A stretch of 64,000 nucleotides of DNA. Origin: Novosphingobium sp. TH158 (GTDB taxonomy: Bacteria; Pseudomonadota; Alphaproteobacteria; Sphingomonadales; Sphingomonadaceae). The stretch spans positions 372,001 through 436,000 of the forward strand of contig NZ_PKRT01000001.1 of assembly GCF_002855555.1 (NCBI RefSeq), written 5' to 3'. The notes beneath the pieces were generated by a model. That model ran no database searches. It was not told where the DNA came from and saw nothing but the letters and a program-made list of their open reading frames with translations. Within the stretch, counting starts at the first letter, position 1; the number at the start of each line of letters is the position of its first letter. The position numbers were made by a program, and so were the translations under genes. Of this stretch, positions 1 through 9,290 are shown in pieces.

Positions 1-107
1 TGTTTGCCGGCCATGCCGCCTACAAGTTCAAGCAGGACCCGTTCTATTCGAACAACTTCACGCCAACCGTGAAGCAGCTTGTCGATCGCATCCTGACCGG
101 AGACTGA
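1..107 (+). CDS. C-terminal end of an unidentified protein (partial)
   Basis: An open frame enters from the left edge and ends at a TGA at 105-107. About 34 residues are visible, ending LVDRILTGD. The next gene starts 4 nt later, so the two are probably co-transcribed. The fragment is too short for me to assign a family, and its start lies outside the window. Confidence 0.6.
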   Translation, partial: FAGHAAYKFKQDPFYSNNFTPTVKQLVDRILTGD

Positions 108-111
108 CGGA

Positions 112-807
112 ATGATCCAGCCGGTTCGCAAGCCCAGCATATTCCGCCTGCTTCGCGAACTGGCCGACGTTCCCCAGACTATCCTGGCGCCCTTGCGCGG
201 CGCGGCCGATGTGCCGCGATCGGGGAAGGGCGAACCGGTACTGGTGATCCCGGGATTCCTGGCAGACGACGCCGCAACCTCGGTTCTGCGCAAGAGCCTG
301 CTTGCCGCGGGCTATCGCGCATTTGGCTGGAAGCTGGGCTTCAACCTTGGTTTTCGCGAAGGCCTGCTTGAGCGGATGATCGCCCGCATGGAGCAGCTCC
401 ATGCCGAATGCGGCGGGGAAAAGCTTGTCCTCCTCGGCTGGAGCCTGGGCGGGATATATGCGCGTGACCTGGCCCGCCGCCGCCCCGATCTGGTGCGTCT
501 GGTGATGACCATGGGCAGCCCCTTTTCCGGCAGTCTCCACGCCAACCACGCCTGGCGGATTTACGAGGCGATCAACGACCACCCGGTAGACAAGCTGCCG
601 GTGCCGGTGGATTTCCAGAGCAAGCCGCCCGTCCGCACCGTGGCCCTGTGGTCTCCGCTGGATGGCGTGGTTGCGCCCGCAACCTCGCATGGCGAGCCGG
701 GGCAGAGCGACCTAGCGGTCGAATTGCCGGTTACCCACATGGGTTTCGCCTCAAGCAAGCCTGCCGTGCGGCAGGTTATCGCAGCACTCGCTCGCGAACT
801 CGCCTGA
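112..807 (+). CDS. alpha/beta-hydrolase family protein
   Basis: This 231-residue protein has the alpha/beta-hydrolase layout. The beta strand VLVIPGFLADD comes first, the nucleophile elbow G-W-S-L-G places Ser111, Asp184 lies in SPLDGVV and His209 in THMGF, giving a plausible Ser-Asp-His triad. No signal peptide or membrane segment is evident, so it is probably a cytoplasmic esterase or lipase-like enzyme; the substrate is unknown. The start lies 4 nt after the preceding stop, which suggests translational coupling. It ends tail-to-tail with the ammonium transporter, 10 nt away. Family call is firm, specific function is not. Confidence 0.8.
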   Translation: MIQPVRKPSIFRLLRELADVPQTILAPLRGAADVPRSGKGEPVLVIPGFLADDAATSVLRKSLLAAGYRAFGWKLGFNLGFREGLLERMIARMEQLHAECGGEKLVLLGWSLGGIYARDLARRRPDLVRLVMTMGSPFSGSLHANHAWRIYEAINDHPVDKLPVPVDFQSKPPVRTVALWSPLDGVVAPATSHGEPGQSDLAVELPVTHMGFASSKPAVRQVIAALARELA

Positions 808-840
808 AAAGCGCGCCTCAGTCCATTTCCCAGGCGCGCT
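804..840 (-). terminator. intrinsic terminator overlapping the end of amtB
   Basis: Nine-base arms AGCGCGCCT (810-818) and AGGCGCGCT (832-840) pair around a 13-nt loop. Read on the minus strand, the hairpin is followed by TTTTC, as expected for termination of amtB. The upstream arm lies within the last amtB codons. Confidence 0.65.
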
Positions 841-2122
841 CGCCGTGGCTGGCAAGATCCAGCCCCTCGCGCTCGTCGTCTTCGCTGACGCGCATGGGGA
901 AGGCGAGGCCCACGGCGACCGCCAGGATCGCGCTGGCAATGGCCGACCAGATCGCGGTAACGCCAACGCCGACCACCTGCGCGATCAGCTGGGTGCCGAG
1001 CGAGTAGGTCGCCGGATCACCCGTTCCGCCCAGCGCCGGGTTAAGGAACACGGCCAGCAGGATTGATCCGGTGATGCCGCCCATGCCGTGCACTGCGAAC
1101 ACGTCGAGCGAATCGTCGATATGGAAGCGCTGCTTGACGACCTGGATCATCGGGAAGCAGACCAGCGCTGCGGCAATGCCGAAAATGAACGCAGCACCCG
1201 GCGAGATGAAGCCGGCTGCCGGAGTGACCGTGGCGAGCCCGGCGATCGCGCCCGTGGCGAAGCCGACGCTGGTGGGCTTGCCGACCTTGATCCGTTCGAC
1301 CAGCAGCCACATCAGGGCCGCAGCGGCCGCGCCGACATGGGTGTTGATGATTGCCGCCGCCGCATCGTCATTTGCTGCCAGCGCGGAGCCACCATTGAAG
1401 CCGAACCAGCCCACCCAGAGCAGGGCCGCACCGGCCATTGTCAGCGAGGGGCTGTGCGGCAGCATGAGCGTCTTGGGGAAGCCGGTGCGCTTGCCGAGCA
1501 GCGCGGCGGTTACCAGCGCTGAAACGCCGGCGGTAGTGTGAACGACGATACCACCCGCGAAATCGAGCGTGCCAAGCTTTGTCGCCAGCCAGCCGCCGCC
1601 CCATATCCAGTGGGCCACGGGGACATAGACGATCAGGCTCCAAAGGGCGCTGAACAGCACCACCCAGCCGAAGCGCGCGCGATCGACCCAGGCACCGACC
1701 ATTAGTGCCGGCGTGATCGAGGCGAAGGTCAGTTGGAACAGCGCAAACACGCTTTCCGGCACGTTATAGCCATCGCGGACATTGCCGAGGTTGTTGAGCA
1801 TCCAGTTGCTGCCGGCGCCGATCCAGCCGTTGGTTACCGGCCCGAAGGCAAGCGTGTAGCCCACCAGAACCCACAGCAGCGAAACCATTGCGGCAATCGC
1901 CCCGGTCTGGAGGCAGACGGAGAGGAAGTTCTTGGCGCGAACGAGGCCGCCGTAGAACAGCGTCAGGCCCGGCATGGTCATCATCAAGACGAAGGCCGAT
2001 GAGACCAGGATCCATGCCGTATCGCCGCTATCGGCTGCATCGATCATGGCTTCCTGAGCCTGCGCGACAGCAGGGGCAACCAGCAAGGCAAGGGCGCTCG
2101 CCCGGGCTATCCATTTGTTCAT
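818..2122 (-). CDS. amtB: ammonium transporter (Amt family)
   Basis: A 434-residue Amt/Mep/Rh channel for ammonium uptake in the inner membrane. It starts with a signal peptide (MNKWIARASALALLVAPAVA, cleaved near QAQE), as in other proteobacterial AmtB proteins, followed by about eleven hydrophobic helices. Family motifs include DTAWILVSSAFVLMMTMPGL, FYGG, GGIVVHTTAGVSAL with a pore histidine, and HGMGGITG with the second histidine. I chose ATG 2122 because GGAAGGGG lies just upstream; the frame could extend to 2272, but that part has no family similarity. Unusually, no glnK (PII regulator) gene sits beside it in this window. Confidence 0.93.
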   Translation of the reverse strand: MNKWIARASALALLVAPAVAQAQEAMIDAADSGDTAWILVSSAFVLMMTMPGLTLFYGGLVRAKNFLSVCLQTGAIAAMVSLLWVLVGYTLAFGPVTNGWIGAGSNWMLNNLGNVRDGYNVPESVFALFQLTFASITPALMVGAWVDRARFGWVVLFSALWSLIVYVPVAHWIWGGGWLATKLGTLDFAGGIVVHTTAGVSALVTAALLGKRTGFPKTLMLPHSPSLTMAGAALLWVGWFGFNGGSALAANDDAAAAIINTHVGAAAAALMWLLVERIKVGKPTSVGFATGAIAGLATVTPAAGFISPGAAFIFGIAAALVCFPMIQVVKQRFHIDDSLDVFAVHGMGGITGSILLAVFLNPALGGTGDPATYSLGTQLIAQVVGVGVTAIWSAIASAILAVAVGLAFPMRVSEDDEREGLDLASHGERAWEMD

Positions 2123-2290
2123 CGGCGAAAACCCCTTCCCAACGCCGCTAGTGCGGCGCGTTTTCACGGCGGAGGCTCTAGGGCAATGATATGCCAGCGG
2201 CAAGTGGGCCGGCGCAATGATTGTTGCGGAAATCTGCGGTTCTCCGAACTCGCCTTGATAGGAGGCAGGCATGCGCGCTAATGTTGCGCG

Positions 2291-2761
2291 ATGCGCCGCA
2301 CCAGACTTCTCATTGCCGCCCTGGCCTTTGCCACCGCCGCACCGCTTTCCGCCCAGGACGCGAAGCCGCCCTTCTGGGGATCGGTGAAGGCGGGCGAGGT
2401 GAACATGCGGGTTGGCCCCGGAGAAGCCTATCGCATCCTGTGGGTCTATCGCCGCCAGAGCCTGCCGATGAAGGTGCTGCGCACCAAAGAGGGTTGGTGG
2501 CTTGTGGAAGATCCCGATGGCGCCAAGGGCTGGGTGCTCGGCAGCCTGATGAGCCAGCGTCGGGGGGCCATCGTCACTGGCAATGGCCTGGCAGACATGC
2601 GCGAAGCGCCCGATGCTGCCTCAAAGGTGAAGTGGCGGCTTGAACCGGGTGTCACCGGGCGTCTCGGTGAATGCGCCGATGGCTGGTGCGATTTCAGCCT
2701 TGCGACCGGCCACCAGGGTTTCGTGTCGCAGGATCGCCTGTGGGGCGCGGGCAACCCCTGA
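2291..2761 (+). CDS. secreted protein with two bacterial SH3-like domains
   Basis: A 156-residue protein with a signal peptide (MRRTRLLIAALAFATAAPLSAQ, cut near SAQ-DA). Two SH3b-type repeats follow, about residues 28-92 (VNMRVGPGEAYRILWVYRRQ, WWLVEDPDGAKGWVLGSLM) and 94-152 (ADMREAPDAASKVKWRL, GWCDFSLATGHQGFV). Such domains usually bind peptidoglycan or mediate contacts in the periplasm; the ligand is not shown here. It is transcribed away from amtB and converges on the thiolase, with a shared hairpin between the two. The family is often annotated simply as SH3 domain-containing protein. Confidence 0.8.
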   Translation: MRRTRLLIAALAFATAAPLSAQDAKPPFWGSVKAGEVNMRVGPGEAYRILWVYRRQSLPMKVLRTKEGWWLVEDPDGAKGWVLGSLMSQRRGAIVTGNGLADMREAPDAASKVKWRLEPGVTGRLGECADGWCDFSLATGHQGFVSQDRLWGAGNP

Positions 2762-2781
2762 AGGGTTGATCCCCGGAAATG

Positions 2782-2810
2782 AAAAGCCCCTCCGGTAAGG
2801 GAGGGGCTTG
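2782..2810. terminator. bidirectional intrinsic terminator
   Basis: A perfect 10-bp stem AAGCCCCTCC (2784-2793) and GGAGGGGCTT (2800-2809) with a 6-nt loop lies between two convergent genes. On the minus strand it is followed by TTTTC, so it best serves the thiolase gene, and it probably also stops the SH3 gene transcript. Confidence 0.85.
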
Positions 2811-2815
2811 TTCGA

Positions 2816-4009
2816 TCAGACCAGTTCCACCGCGACGGCTGTGGCTTCGCCGCCGCCGATGCAGAGCGAGGCAACGCCGCGCTTCAGCCCCTTGTGCTTG
2901 AGCGCGCCGATCAGCGTGGTGATGATGCGCGTGCCCGAAGCGCCGATCGGGTGGCCGAGAGCGGTCGCGCCCCCGTGCACGTTGATCTTCTCATGCGGGA
3001 TGCCGAGGTCACGCATGGCCATCATGGCAACGCATGCGAAGGCTTCGTTGATCTCGAACAGGTCAACATCGCCCAGCGTCCAGCCTGCCTTGTCCATCAG
3101 CTTGTGGATGGCGTTGATCGGCGTGGTCGGGAAGCGGTTGGGTTCATGCGCATGGGCCGAAACGGCAACAACCTTGGCAACCGGGGCAAGCCCCTTGGCC
3201 TTGGCCACGCTTTCGCGGCTGAGAACAACCGCCGCCGCGCCGTCCGAGATCGACGAGGAGCTGGCTGCGGTGATGGTGCCATCCTTGGCAAAGGCGGGCT
3301 TGAGGGTGGGGATCTTGTCCGGGCGGCCCTTGCCGGGCTGCTCGTCGGTGTCGACAACGACTTCGCCGGCGCGGGTCTTGACCGTGACGGGCACCACTTC
3401 GCTGGCGAAGGCGCCGGTGGCGATGGCTTCCTGCGCGCGGCGGAGCGATTCGATGGCGTAGGCGTCCTGCTCTTCGCGGGTCAGCTGGTATTCGTCGGCC
3501 ACGGCCTGGGCGAAGGCGCCCATCGAAGAGCCGTCATAGGCATCTTCCAGACCGTCGAGGAACATGTGGTCATAGGCGGTGTCGTGGCCTGCGCGCGCAC
3601 CGCTGCGGTGCTTCTTGAGCAGGTAGGGGGCGTTGGTCATGCTTTCCATGCCGCCTGCGACAATGACATCGACCGAACCGGCGGCCAGCGCCTCTGCGCC
3701 CATGATGACCGTCTGCATGCCCGAACCGCAGACCTTGTTGACGGTCGATGCTTCGACATTAAGCGGCAGGCCTGCCTTGAGTGCAACCTGGCGGGCAGGC
3801 GACTGGCCAAGACCTGCGGGAAGCACGCAGCCCATGTAGATGCGTTCCACGTCCTTGCCGTCGACACCGGCGCGTTCGACCGCAGCCTTCACGGCCGTCG
3901 CGCCAAGATCGGTGGCGGCAACATCGGCGAACACGCCGGAAAGTCCGCCCATCGGGGTGCGGGCATAGGACAGGACGACGATGGGATCGGAAGCGGAAAT
4001 CTGGGCCAT
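2816..4009 (-). CDS. acetyl-CoA C-acetyltransferase (thiolase)
   Basis: A 397-residue thiolase that condenses or cleaves acetoacetyl-CoA, used in ketone, polyhydroxybutyrate and fatty-acid metabolism. The acylated cysteine is Cys94 in NKVCGSGMQ. The C-terminal catalytic motifs are HGGATALGHPIGASG and CIGGGEATA. I chose ATG 4009, since the protein then begins MAQISASDPIVVLSYARTP as in family members; the open frame extends to 4081 but that part has no family similarity. It stands alone on the minus strand, divergent from the aldehyde dehydrogenase. Whether it serves biosynthesis or degradation cannot be told from the sequence. Confidence 0.93.
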   Translation of the reverse strand: MAQISASDPIVVLSYARTPMGGLSGVFADVAATDLGATAVKAAVERAGVDGKDVERIYMGCVLPAGLGQSPARQVALKAGLPLNVEASTVNKVCGSGMQTVIMGAEALAAGSVDVIVAGGMESMTNAPYLLKKHRSGARAGHDTAYDHMFLDGLEDAYDGSSMGAFAQAVADEYQLTREEQDAYAIESLRRAQEAIATGAFASEVVPVTVKTRAGEVVVDTDEQPGKGRPDKIPTLKPAFAKDGTITAASSSSISDGAAAVVLSRESVAKAKGLAPVAKVVAVSAHAHEPNRFPTTPINAIHKLMDKAGWTLGDVDLFEINEAFACVAMMAMRDLGIPHEKINVHGGATALGHPIGASGTRIITTLIGALKHKGLKRGVASLCIGGGEATAVAVELV

Positions 4010-4168
4010 GACGTTGAGAGCCTTGTGATGATGCTTGGATTTGAGTCGTGCCACAGTAATGTTGCACTGCGGTAATGGCAATCATTGCAGTGCAGCAAAG
4101 GACGCGCTTGCCAAAGCACTGCCAAGCGCCGAAAACCAACCGGTAAAACAGGGAAGGGGATAGCCGCC

Positions 4169-5599
4169 GTGTCCGACATCGCCGGGACAATGCTCTCCGT
4201 GCTCCAGCACCAGCGGCAGGCCTTCGTCTCCGCCATGCCCGAATCGCCTGCCCTGCGTGACGATCGGCTCAAGCGGGCGATCGCCCTGTTGCTCGAGAAC
4301 AAGGAAGATCTGGCAGCGGCGGCTTCAGCCGACTTTGGCAACCGTAGCCGCGAACAGACCTTGCTTACTGACGTGCTGCCCTCGGTCAGCGCCTTGCGCC
4401 ATGCCCGCAAGCACTTCCGTGCCTGGTCGCGGGGGGAGAAACGGCGGCCGATGTTCCCGCTAGGCCTGCTGGGGGCGAGGGCGCAGGTGCGGTTCCAGCC
4501 GAAAGGCGTGGTGGGAATCATGGCGCCGTGGAACTTTCCCATCGGCATGGTGATGACGCCGCTTGCCTGCATCCTCGCGGCCGGCAACCGGGCAATGGTC
4601 AAGCCGAGCGAGTTTACCGAGCGGACGTCGGACCTGCTGGCAACCCTCATCGCCCGCTATTTCGGGCAAGAGGAAGTCGTCGTGTTCACGGGTGGGGTCG
4701 AAGTGGGCCAGGCGTTCTCCGCATTGCCGTTCGATCACCTGATCTTCACCGGCGCAACATCCGTTGGCCGTCACGTCATGCGCGCGGCGGCGGAGAACCT
4801 TGTTCCGGTGACGCTTGAGCTGGGGGGCAAGTCGCCCACGATCATCGGTCGCAGCGCCGATATCGACCAGGCGGCCGGGCGCGTGGCGCTGGGCAAGATG
4901 ATGAACGCGGGGCAAATCTGTCTTGCGCCCGATTACCTGCTGGTTCCGCGCGAGCAGGAAGACCGCATGGTCGGCGCGCTCGTCTCGCAGGCATCTGCCA
5001 TGTATCCCACGCTGCTGGGCAATGATGACTATACCAGTGTCATAAACGCCCGCCATCGCGATCGCCTTCGGGCCCATGTCGATGATGCCCGCGCCAAGGG
5101 GGCCGAAGTCATCGAGGTCAACCCGGCGGGCGAGGACTTTGCTTCATCCAACGGCAACAAGGTGCCGCTGACCATCCTGCGCGGGGTCCATGACGGGATG
5201 ACCGTCATGCAGGAGGAGATCTTCGGGCCCTTGCTGCCGGTGATGCCCTACGATTCCATCGAGCAGGCCATCGACTACGTCAATGCACACGACCGGCCGT
5301 TGGGGCTCTATTACTTCGGGTGTGACCGGACGGAGGAGGAGCAGGTGCTATCCCGCACCCTGTCGGGCGGGGTGACGGTCAATGACGTGATCTTCCATGT
5401 CTCCAACGATGACCTGCCGTTCGGCGGGATCGGACCGTCGGGCATGGGGCATTACCACGGCGTGGATGGGTTCCGGGAATTCAGCCACGCCCGGGCGGTG
5501 TTCCGGCAGACCGGGCTGGATGTGGCGAAAATCGCCGGATTGCGCCCGCCCTATGGCAAGGCAACCGCGGCCCAGCTGAGGCGCGAACTGGGAAAGTAG
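4169..5599 (+). CDS. coniferyl-aldehyde-type dehydrogenase
   Basis: A 476-residue NAD(P)-dependent aldehyde dehydrogenase. The Rossmann and catalytic motifs are visible: GIMAPWNFPIGM, FTGATSVGRHVM, LELGGKSP with the general-base Glu, and AGQICLAPDY with the catalytic Cys. The C-terminal GGVTVNDVIFHVSNDDLPFGG resembles the coniferyl aldehyde dehydrogenase branch, which oxidises aromatic or medium-chain aldehydes. I place the start at GTG 4169 because AGGGAAGGGG lies 10 nt upstream; ATG 4190 is an alternative. It is divergent from the thiolase, and nuoA follows after about 140 nt. Substrate is inferred from the subfamily only. Confidence 0.85.
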   Translation: MSDIAGTMLSVLQHQRQAFVSAMPESPALRDDRLKRAIALLLENKEDLAAAASADFGNRSREQTLLTDVLPSVSALRHARKHFRAWSRGEKRRPMFPLGLLGARAQVRFQPKGVVGIMAPWNFPIGMVMTPLACILAAGNRAMVKPSEFTERTSDLLATLIARYFGQEEVVVFTGGVEVGQAFSALPFDHLIFTGATSVGRHVMRAAAENLVPVTLELGGKSPTIIGRSADIDQAAGRVALGKMMNAGQICLAPDYLLVPREQEDRMVGALVSQASAMYPTLLGNDDYTSVINARHRDRLRAHVDDARAKGAEVIEVNPAGEDFASSNGNKVPLTILRGVHDGMTVMQEEIFGPLLPVMPYDSIEQAIDYVNAHDRPLGLYYFGCDRTEEEQVLSRTLSGGVTVNDVIFHVSNDDLPFGGIGPSGMGHYHGVDGFREFSHARAVFRQTGLDVAKIAGLRPPYGKATAAQLRRELGK

Positions 5600-5742
5600 G
5601 CCCGGCATCGCTTGCCGCATGCGCAAAATTACCCGTGCAGGCGGATATCGGCGTTTGCCCCACTTGCGCCCGCGAAGCGGCGGGACTAGGGGCCGGGTCA
5701 ATGCCTTAGGAATGGCGATTCCGCCGCGCGCACAGGGTGATC

Positions 5743-6117
5743 ATGGTCGATCTGTCACAATATCTGCCGATCCTTATTTTCCTGGTCATCGCACTGGGAC
5801 TTTCGGCGGCCTTCGTATTCCTGCCGATGGGCGTATCCTTCCTTACCGGCACGCATAATCCGAATGCGGAAAAGAACAGCGAATACGAATGCGGCTTCCC
5901 CGCATTCGAAGATCCGCGCAGCCAGTTCGATGTCCGCTTCTACCTTGTCGCCATCCTTTTCATCGTTTTCGATCTCGAAGCCGCGTTCCTGTTCCCCTGG
6001 GCGATCAGCCTGGACTTCACGGGCTGGGCCGGCTGGATCACGATGATGATCTTCCTGGGCGAGCTGGCCATCGGCCTTGCCTATGCCTGGAAGGTCGGGG
6101 CGCTGGATTGGGAATGA
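5743..6117 (+). CDS. nuoA: NADH-quinone oxidoreductase subunit A
   Basis: NuoA is a small membrane subunit of proton-pumping complex I. The 125-residue protein has three hydrophobic helices and the family loop [23 protein letters not shown], whose conserved cysteine lies near the quinone channel. ATG 5743 is preferred over GTG 5737 because AGGG lies just ahead of it. It opens a + strand unit that runs to about 25.1 kb; nuoB follows after 4 nt. I see no clear promoter in the 143 nt upstream. Confidence 0.95.
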   Translation: MVDLSQYLPILIFLVIALGLSAAFVFLPMGVSFLTGTHNPNAEKNSEYECGFPAFEDPRSQFDVRFYLVAILFIVFDLEAAFLFPWAISLDFTGWAGWITMMIFLGELAIGLAYAWKVGALDWE

Positions 6118-6121
6118 TCCG

Positions 6122-6664
6122 ATGAACGCAATTGTCCCTCCCGCCGCACCGGGCCAGATTATCGGGCCCGACCAGTCGTTTTTCGACGGCCTCAATGCCG
6201 AGGTGTCGGACAAGGGCTTCCTCGTCACGTCGACCGAGGAATTGTTCCAGTGGGCGCGCACCGGTTCGCTGTGGTGGATGACCTTCGGTCTCGCCTGCTG
6301 CGCGGTCGAGATGATCCACGTCAACATGCCGCGCTACGACATGGAGCGCTTCGGCGTCGCCCCGCGCGCCTCTCCGCGCCAGTCGGACGTGATGATCGTT
6401 GCGGGAACGCTGTGCAACAAGATGGCCCCGGCGCTGCGCAAGGTCTATGACCAGATGTCGGACCCGAAGTACGTCATCTCGATGGGTTCCTGCGCCAATG
6501 GCGGCGGCTATTATCACTACAGCTACTCTGTCGTTCGGGGCTGTGACCGGATCGTGCCGGTGGACATCTATGTTCCGGGCTGCCCGCCGACTGCCGAGGC
6601 GCTGCTTTACGCGGTGATGCAGCTGCAGCGGAAGATCCGCCGCGTCGGCACCCTGGAACGCTGA
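6122..6664 (+). CDS. nuoB: NADH-quinone oxidoreductase subunit B
   Basis: A 180-residue peripheral-arm subunit carrying the N2 [4Fe-4S] cluster, which passes electrons to quinone. Cluster ligands are seen in [10 protein letters not shown] (adjacent cysteines), [13 protein letters not shown] and [10 protein letters not shown]. The C-terminus MQLQRKIRR is typical. The open frame extends to 6077, but ATG 6122 lies 4 nt after the nuoA stop and gives the usual length, so I start there. Confidence 0.96.
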   Translation: MNAIVPPAAPGQIIGPDQSFFDGLNAEVSDKGFLVTSTEELFQWARTGSLWWMTFGLACCAVEMIHVNMPRYDMERFGVAPRASPRQSDVMIVAGTLCNKMAPALRKVYDQMSDPKYVISMGSCANGGGYYHYSYSVVRGCDRIVPVDIYVPGCPPTAEALLYAVMQLQRKIRRVGTLER

Positions 6665-6674
6665 GGGACTGGAC

Positions 6675-7538
6675 ATGGCACAGGTTCTTCATTCCGCCCC
6701 CAGGTTCGCCTCGAACGATGGTGTGCTCGATGCGCTGACCAAGGCGCTCGGCGCTTCGGTCGTCTCCGCCAAGGAAGAGCACGGCGAAGTCGTCATCACC
6801 GTCGCCCGCGCAGAGGTCGAGAATGCCTTGCGCACCCTGCGCGACGAGCATGAATACCAGCAGCTGATGGAAATCGCCGGTGCTGACTACCCGAACCGGG
6901 CAGAACGCTTCGACGTTGTCTACATGCTGCTTTCGGTGACCCGGAACCACCGCGTGATGGTGAAGGTCACGGCTGCCGAGGATACCCCGGTTCCCACCGT
7001 CACGACGCTGTGGCCGGTTGCCGGCTGGCTGGAGCGCGAGGTCTACGACATGTACGGCGTGATCTTCGCCGGCAATCCTGACCTGCGTCGCATCCTCACC
7101 GACTACGGTTTCGAGGGGCATCCGTTCCGCAAGGACTTCCCGCTGACGGGCTATCAGGAACTGCGCTATTCCGAAGAGGACAAGCGTGTGGTCTATGAAC
7201 CGGTCAAGCTGGCGCAGGACCTGCGCTCGTTCGATTTCATGAGCCCGTGGGAAGGCGCGGACTATGTCCTGCCCGGCGACGAGAAGGCCGTCCAGGCCCC
7301 TCCGCCGCCGCCGCCCGCCGCTCCGCCGGTGCCAAAGGTTACCGAAAAGCCCGCCGATACCGGTGCAGGCAAGGAAGCCAACAAGGAAGCGGCCAAGAAG
7401 GTCGCCAAGCCGGGGGCGCCGAAGCGTACCGCGAAGAAGGAACCGGAGGCTCCCGAGCCGACCGAGAGCCGCCCTGCGCGCAAGCCGCGCGCCAAGGGTG
7501 CCACGGCCAAGCCGTCGTCCGCGCCGGAGGGTAGCTGA
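6675..7538 (+). CDS. nuoC: NADH-quinone oxidoreductase subunit C with a basic Pro/Ala/Lys tail
   Basis: NuoC (30-kDa subunit) is part of the peripheral arm. Residues 1 to about 200 are a normal NuoC domain, including [31 protein letters not shown] (in part) and [12 protein letters not shown]. The family usually ends near there. This protein continues for some 80 residues of low-complexity sequence rich in Pro, Ala and Lys (about residues 208-287, such as [14 protein letters not shown], then [16 protein letters not shown]). The tail is in frame up to the stop and lies 2 nt before nuoD, so it is not an obvious frameshift. It is probably a flexible, disordered extension. Confidence 0.95.
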   Translation: MAQVLHSAPRFASNDGVLDALTKALGASVVSAKEEHGEVVITVARAEVENALRTLRDEHEYQQLMEIAGADYPNRAERFDVVYMLLSVTRNHRVMVKVTAAEDTPVPTVTTLWPVAGWLEREVYDMYGVIFAGNPDLRRILTDYGFEGHPFRKDFPLTGYQELRYSEEDKRVVYEPVKLAQDLRSFDFMSPWEGADYVLPGDEKAVQAPPPPPPAAPPVPKVTEKPADTGAGKEANKEAAKKVAKPGAPKRTAKKEPEAPEPTESRPARKPRAKGATAKPSSAPEGS

Positions 7539-7540
7539 TC

Positions 7541-8752
7541 ATGTCCATGCAGCTTGAACAGTCGCCCACTACTGGCGACGAAGTCATCACGAACTACACC
7601 ATCAACTTCGGTCCGCAGCACCCTGCCGCGCACGGCGTGCTTCGCATGGTCATGGAGCTGGATGGCGAAATCATCGAGCGTATCGATCCGCACGTTGGCC
7701 TGCTGCACCGCGGCACCGAGAAGCTGATCGAGCACAAGACCTACCTGCAGGCGCTGCCCTATTTCGACCGGCTGGATTATTGTTCGCCGCTCGGCATGGA
7801 GCATTCCTACGTTCTGGCCATCGAAAAGCTGCTGAACCTCGAGGTTCCGCTGCGCGGCCAGTACCTGCGCGTCCTGTTCGCCGAGCTGACCCGCATCTGC
7901 AACCACATGCTCAACATGGGTTCGCACGTGATGGACGTCGGCGCGATGACGCCGAACCTGTGGCTGTTCGAAATCCGCGAGGACTGCCTCAACTTCTTCG
8001 AGCGCGCATCGGGCGCCCGCATGCACGCGGCATGGTTCCGTCCGGGCGGCGTTCACCAGGACGTGCCGGAAAAGCTCCTTGTCGACATCGGCGAGTGGAT
8101 CGACAGCCGCCTGTTCCCGCTGTTCGAAGACGCGATGAGCCTGGTTGTCGACAACCGCATCTTCAAGCAGCGCAACGTCGATATCGCCAAGGTGAGCAAG
8201 GCCGACGCGCTGGCATGGGGCTTCTCCGGCCCGATGATCCGCGCGGCCGGCATCCCGTGGGACCTGCGCAAGAGCCAGCCCTACGATGTCTATGACCGCA
8301 TGGACTTCGAGATTCCCGTCGGCACGAATTCCGATTGCTATGACCGCTTCATGGTCCGCGTCGAGGAAGTGCGCCAGTCGGCCCGCATCATGAAGCAGTG
8401 CCTGGCGGAAATGCCTTCGGGGCCGGTGTGCAGCACCGATCGCAAGGTCAGCCCCCCCAAGCGCGGCGAGATGAAGCAGTCGATGGAAGCGCTGATCCAT
8501 CACTTCAAGCTCTACACCGAAGGCTTCCACGTGCCTGCGGGCGAAGTTTACGTCGCGACGGAAAGCCCCAAGGGCGAATTCGGCGTCTATCTGGTCTCGG
8601 ACGGCTCGAACAAGCCGTACCGCTGCAAGATCCGCCCCACCGCGTTCTCGCACCTGCAGGCGATGGACTTCATGTCGAAGGGCCACATGCTGCCCGACGC
8701 GACCGCCATCCTCGGTGCCATCGACGTGGTGTTCGGGGAGTGCGATCGTTGA
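7541..8752 (+). CDS. nuoD: NADH-quinone oxidoreductase subunit D
   Basis: The 403-residue 49-kDa subunit homologue, which forms the quinone site with NuoB. Recognisable blocks are [64 protein letters not shown] and the C-terminus [15 protein letters not shown]. The gene is separate from nuoC, not fused as in enterobacteria. Its stop overlaps the TTG start of a small gene. Confidence 0.97.
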   Translation: MSMQLEQSPTTGDEVITNYTINFGPQHPAAHGVLRMVMELDGEIIERIDPHVGLLHRGTEKLIEHKTYLQALPYFDRLDYCSPLGMEHSYVLAIEKLLNLEVPLRGQYLRVLFAELTRICNHMLNMGSHVMDVGAMTPNLWLFEIREDCLNFFERASGARMHAAWFRPGGVHQDVPEKLLVDIGEWIDSRLFPLFEDAMSLVVDNRIFKQRNVDIAKVSKADALAWGFSGPMIRAAGIPWDLRKSQPYDVYDRMDFEIPVGTNSDCYDRFMVRVEEVRQSARIMKQCLAEMPSGPVCSTDRKVSPPKRGEMKQSMEALIHHFKLYTEGFHVPAGEVYVATESPKGEFGVYLVSDGSNKPYRCKIRPTAFSHLQAMDFMSKGHMLPDATAILGAIDVVFGECDR

Positions 8753-9099
8753 GCAACCTCGAAACCGCCATGGCCATGATCGCGGCCTACAACGCGCAGG
8801 ACGTGGACACCTATGTCTCGTTCATGACCGACGATGCCTGCGAGGCGAACTATCGCGGCGCGGTGGTGCGCGAGGGCATTGAAGGCACGCGTTCGGGCCT
8901 TGCCGCCGCTTTCGCCAAGTGGCCCCGGAACCATGCCGAAATCGTCGAGGCGCAGGCCATCGGCAACTATGTGCTGATGCGCGAACACGTCACGCGCGGC
9001 CCCGCCAGCGACGGTTCCGAACTGGTGGAGCCGTTCGACGTGATCGCAGTCTATTCTTTCGAGGGCGACAAGTGCTCTCGCGTGGAGTTCATCCGGTGA
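8749..9099 (+). CDS. NTF2/SnoaL-like small protein within the nuo operon
   Basis: A 116-residue protein of the NTF2/SnoaL fold type: a helix with [22 protein letters not shown], then a series of strands ending [24 protein letters not shown] sequence. I choose TTG 8749 as the start because GGGGAG lies 8 nt upstream and the TTG overlaps the nuoD stop (TTGA). Its own stop overlaps the GTG of the next gene. NTF2-like proteins may bind small molecules or serve as scaffolds, so its role in complex I is unknown. Translational coupling makes an accessory or assembly role plausible but unproven. Confidence 0.8.
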   Translation: MSNLETAMAMIAAYNAQDVDTYVSFMTDDACEANYRGAVVREGIEGTRSGLAAAFAKWPRNHAEIVEAQAIGNYVLMREHVTRGPASDGSELVEPFDVIAVYSFEGDKCSRVEFIR

Positions 9100-9290
9100 A
9101 GCTGACCACTTTCGAACTGATGCGCATCTGGGCGGATATCACCGGCCTGCTGCTCTTCGCCTTCTGGGCAGGAGCGCTGCTGCTCGGGTTCCAGACTTCG
9201 GAAATGCTCCCGATGCTGATCACCGCAGTGGGCGGCTTCCAGCTCTTCCATGTGGTGCAGGACCTGATGATTCGCCGGAGGAGCGCCTGA
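9096..9290 (+). CDS. small two-helix membrane protein within the nuo operon
   Basis: A 64-residue protein starting at GTG 9096, which overlaps the previous stop (GTGA), and ending with a TGA that overlaps the nuoE ATG. Two hydrophobic stretches are seen, about residues 13-30 (ITGLLLFAFWAGALLLGF) and 35-50 (MLPMLITAVGGFQLF), followed by a basic end (MIRRRSA). I recognise no family. Its tight position between nuoD and nuoE suggests a sphingomonad-type accessory subunit or assembly factor, but this is inference. Confidence 0.72.
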   Translation: MKLTTFELMRIWADITGLLLFAFWAGALLLGFQTSEMLPMLITAVGGFQLFHVVQDLMIRRRSA

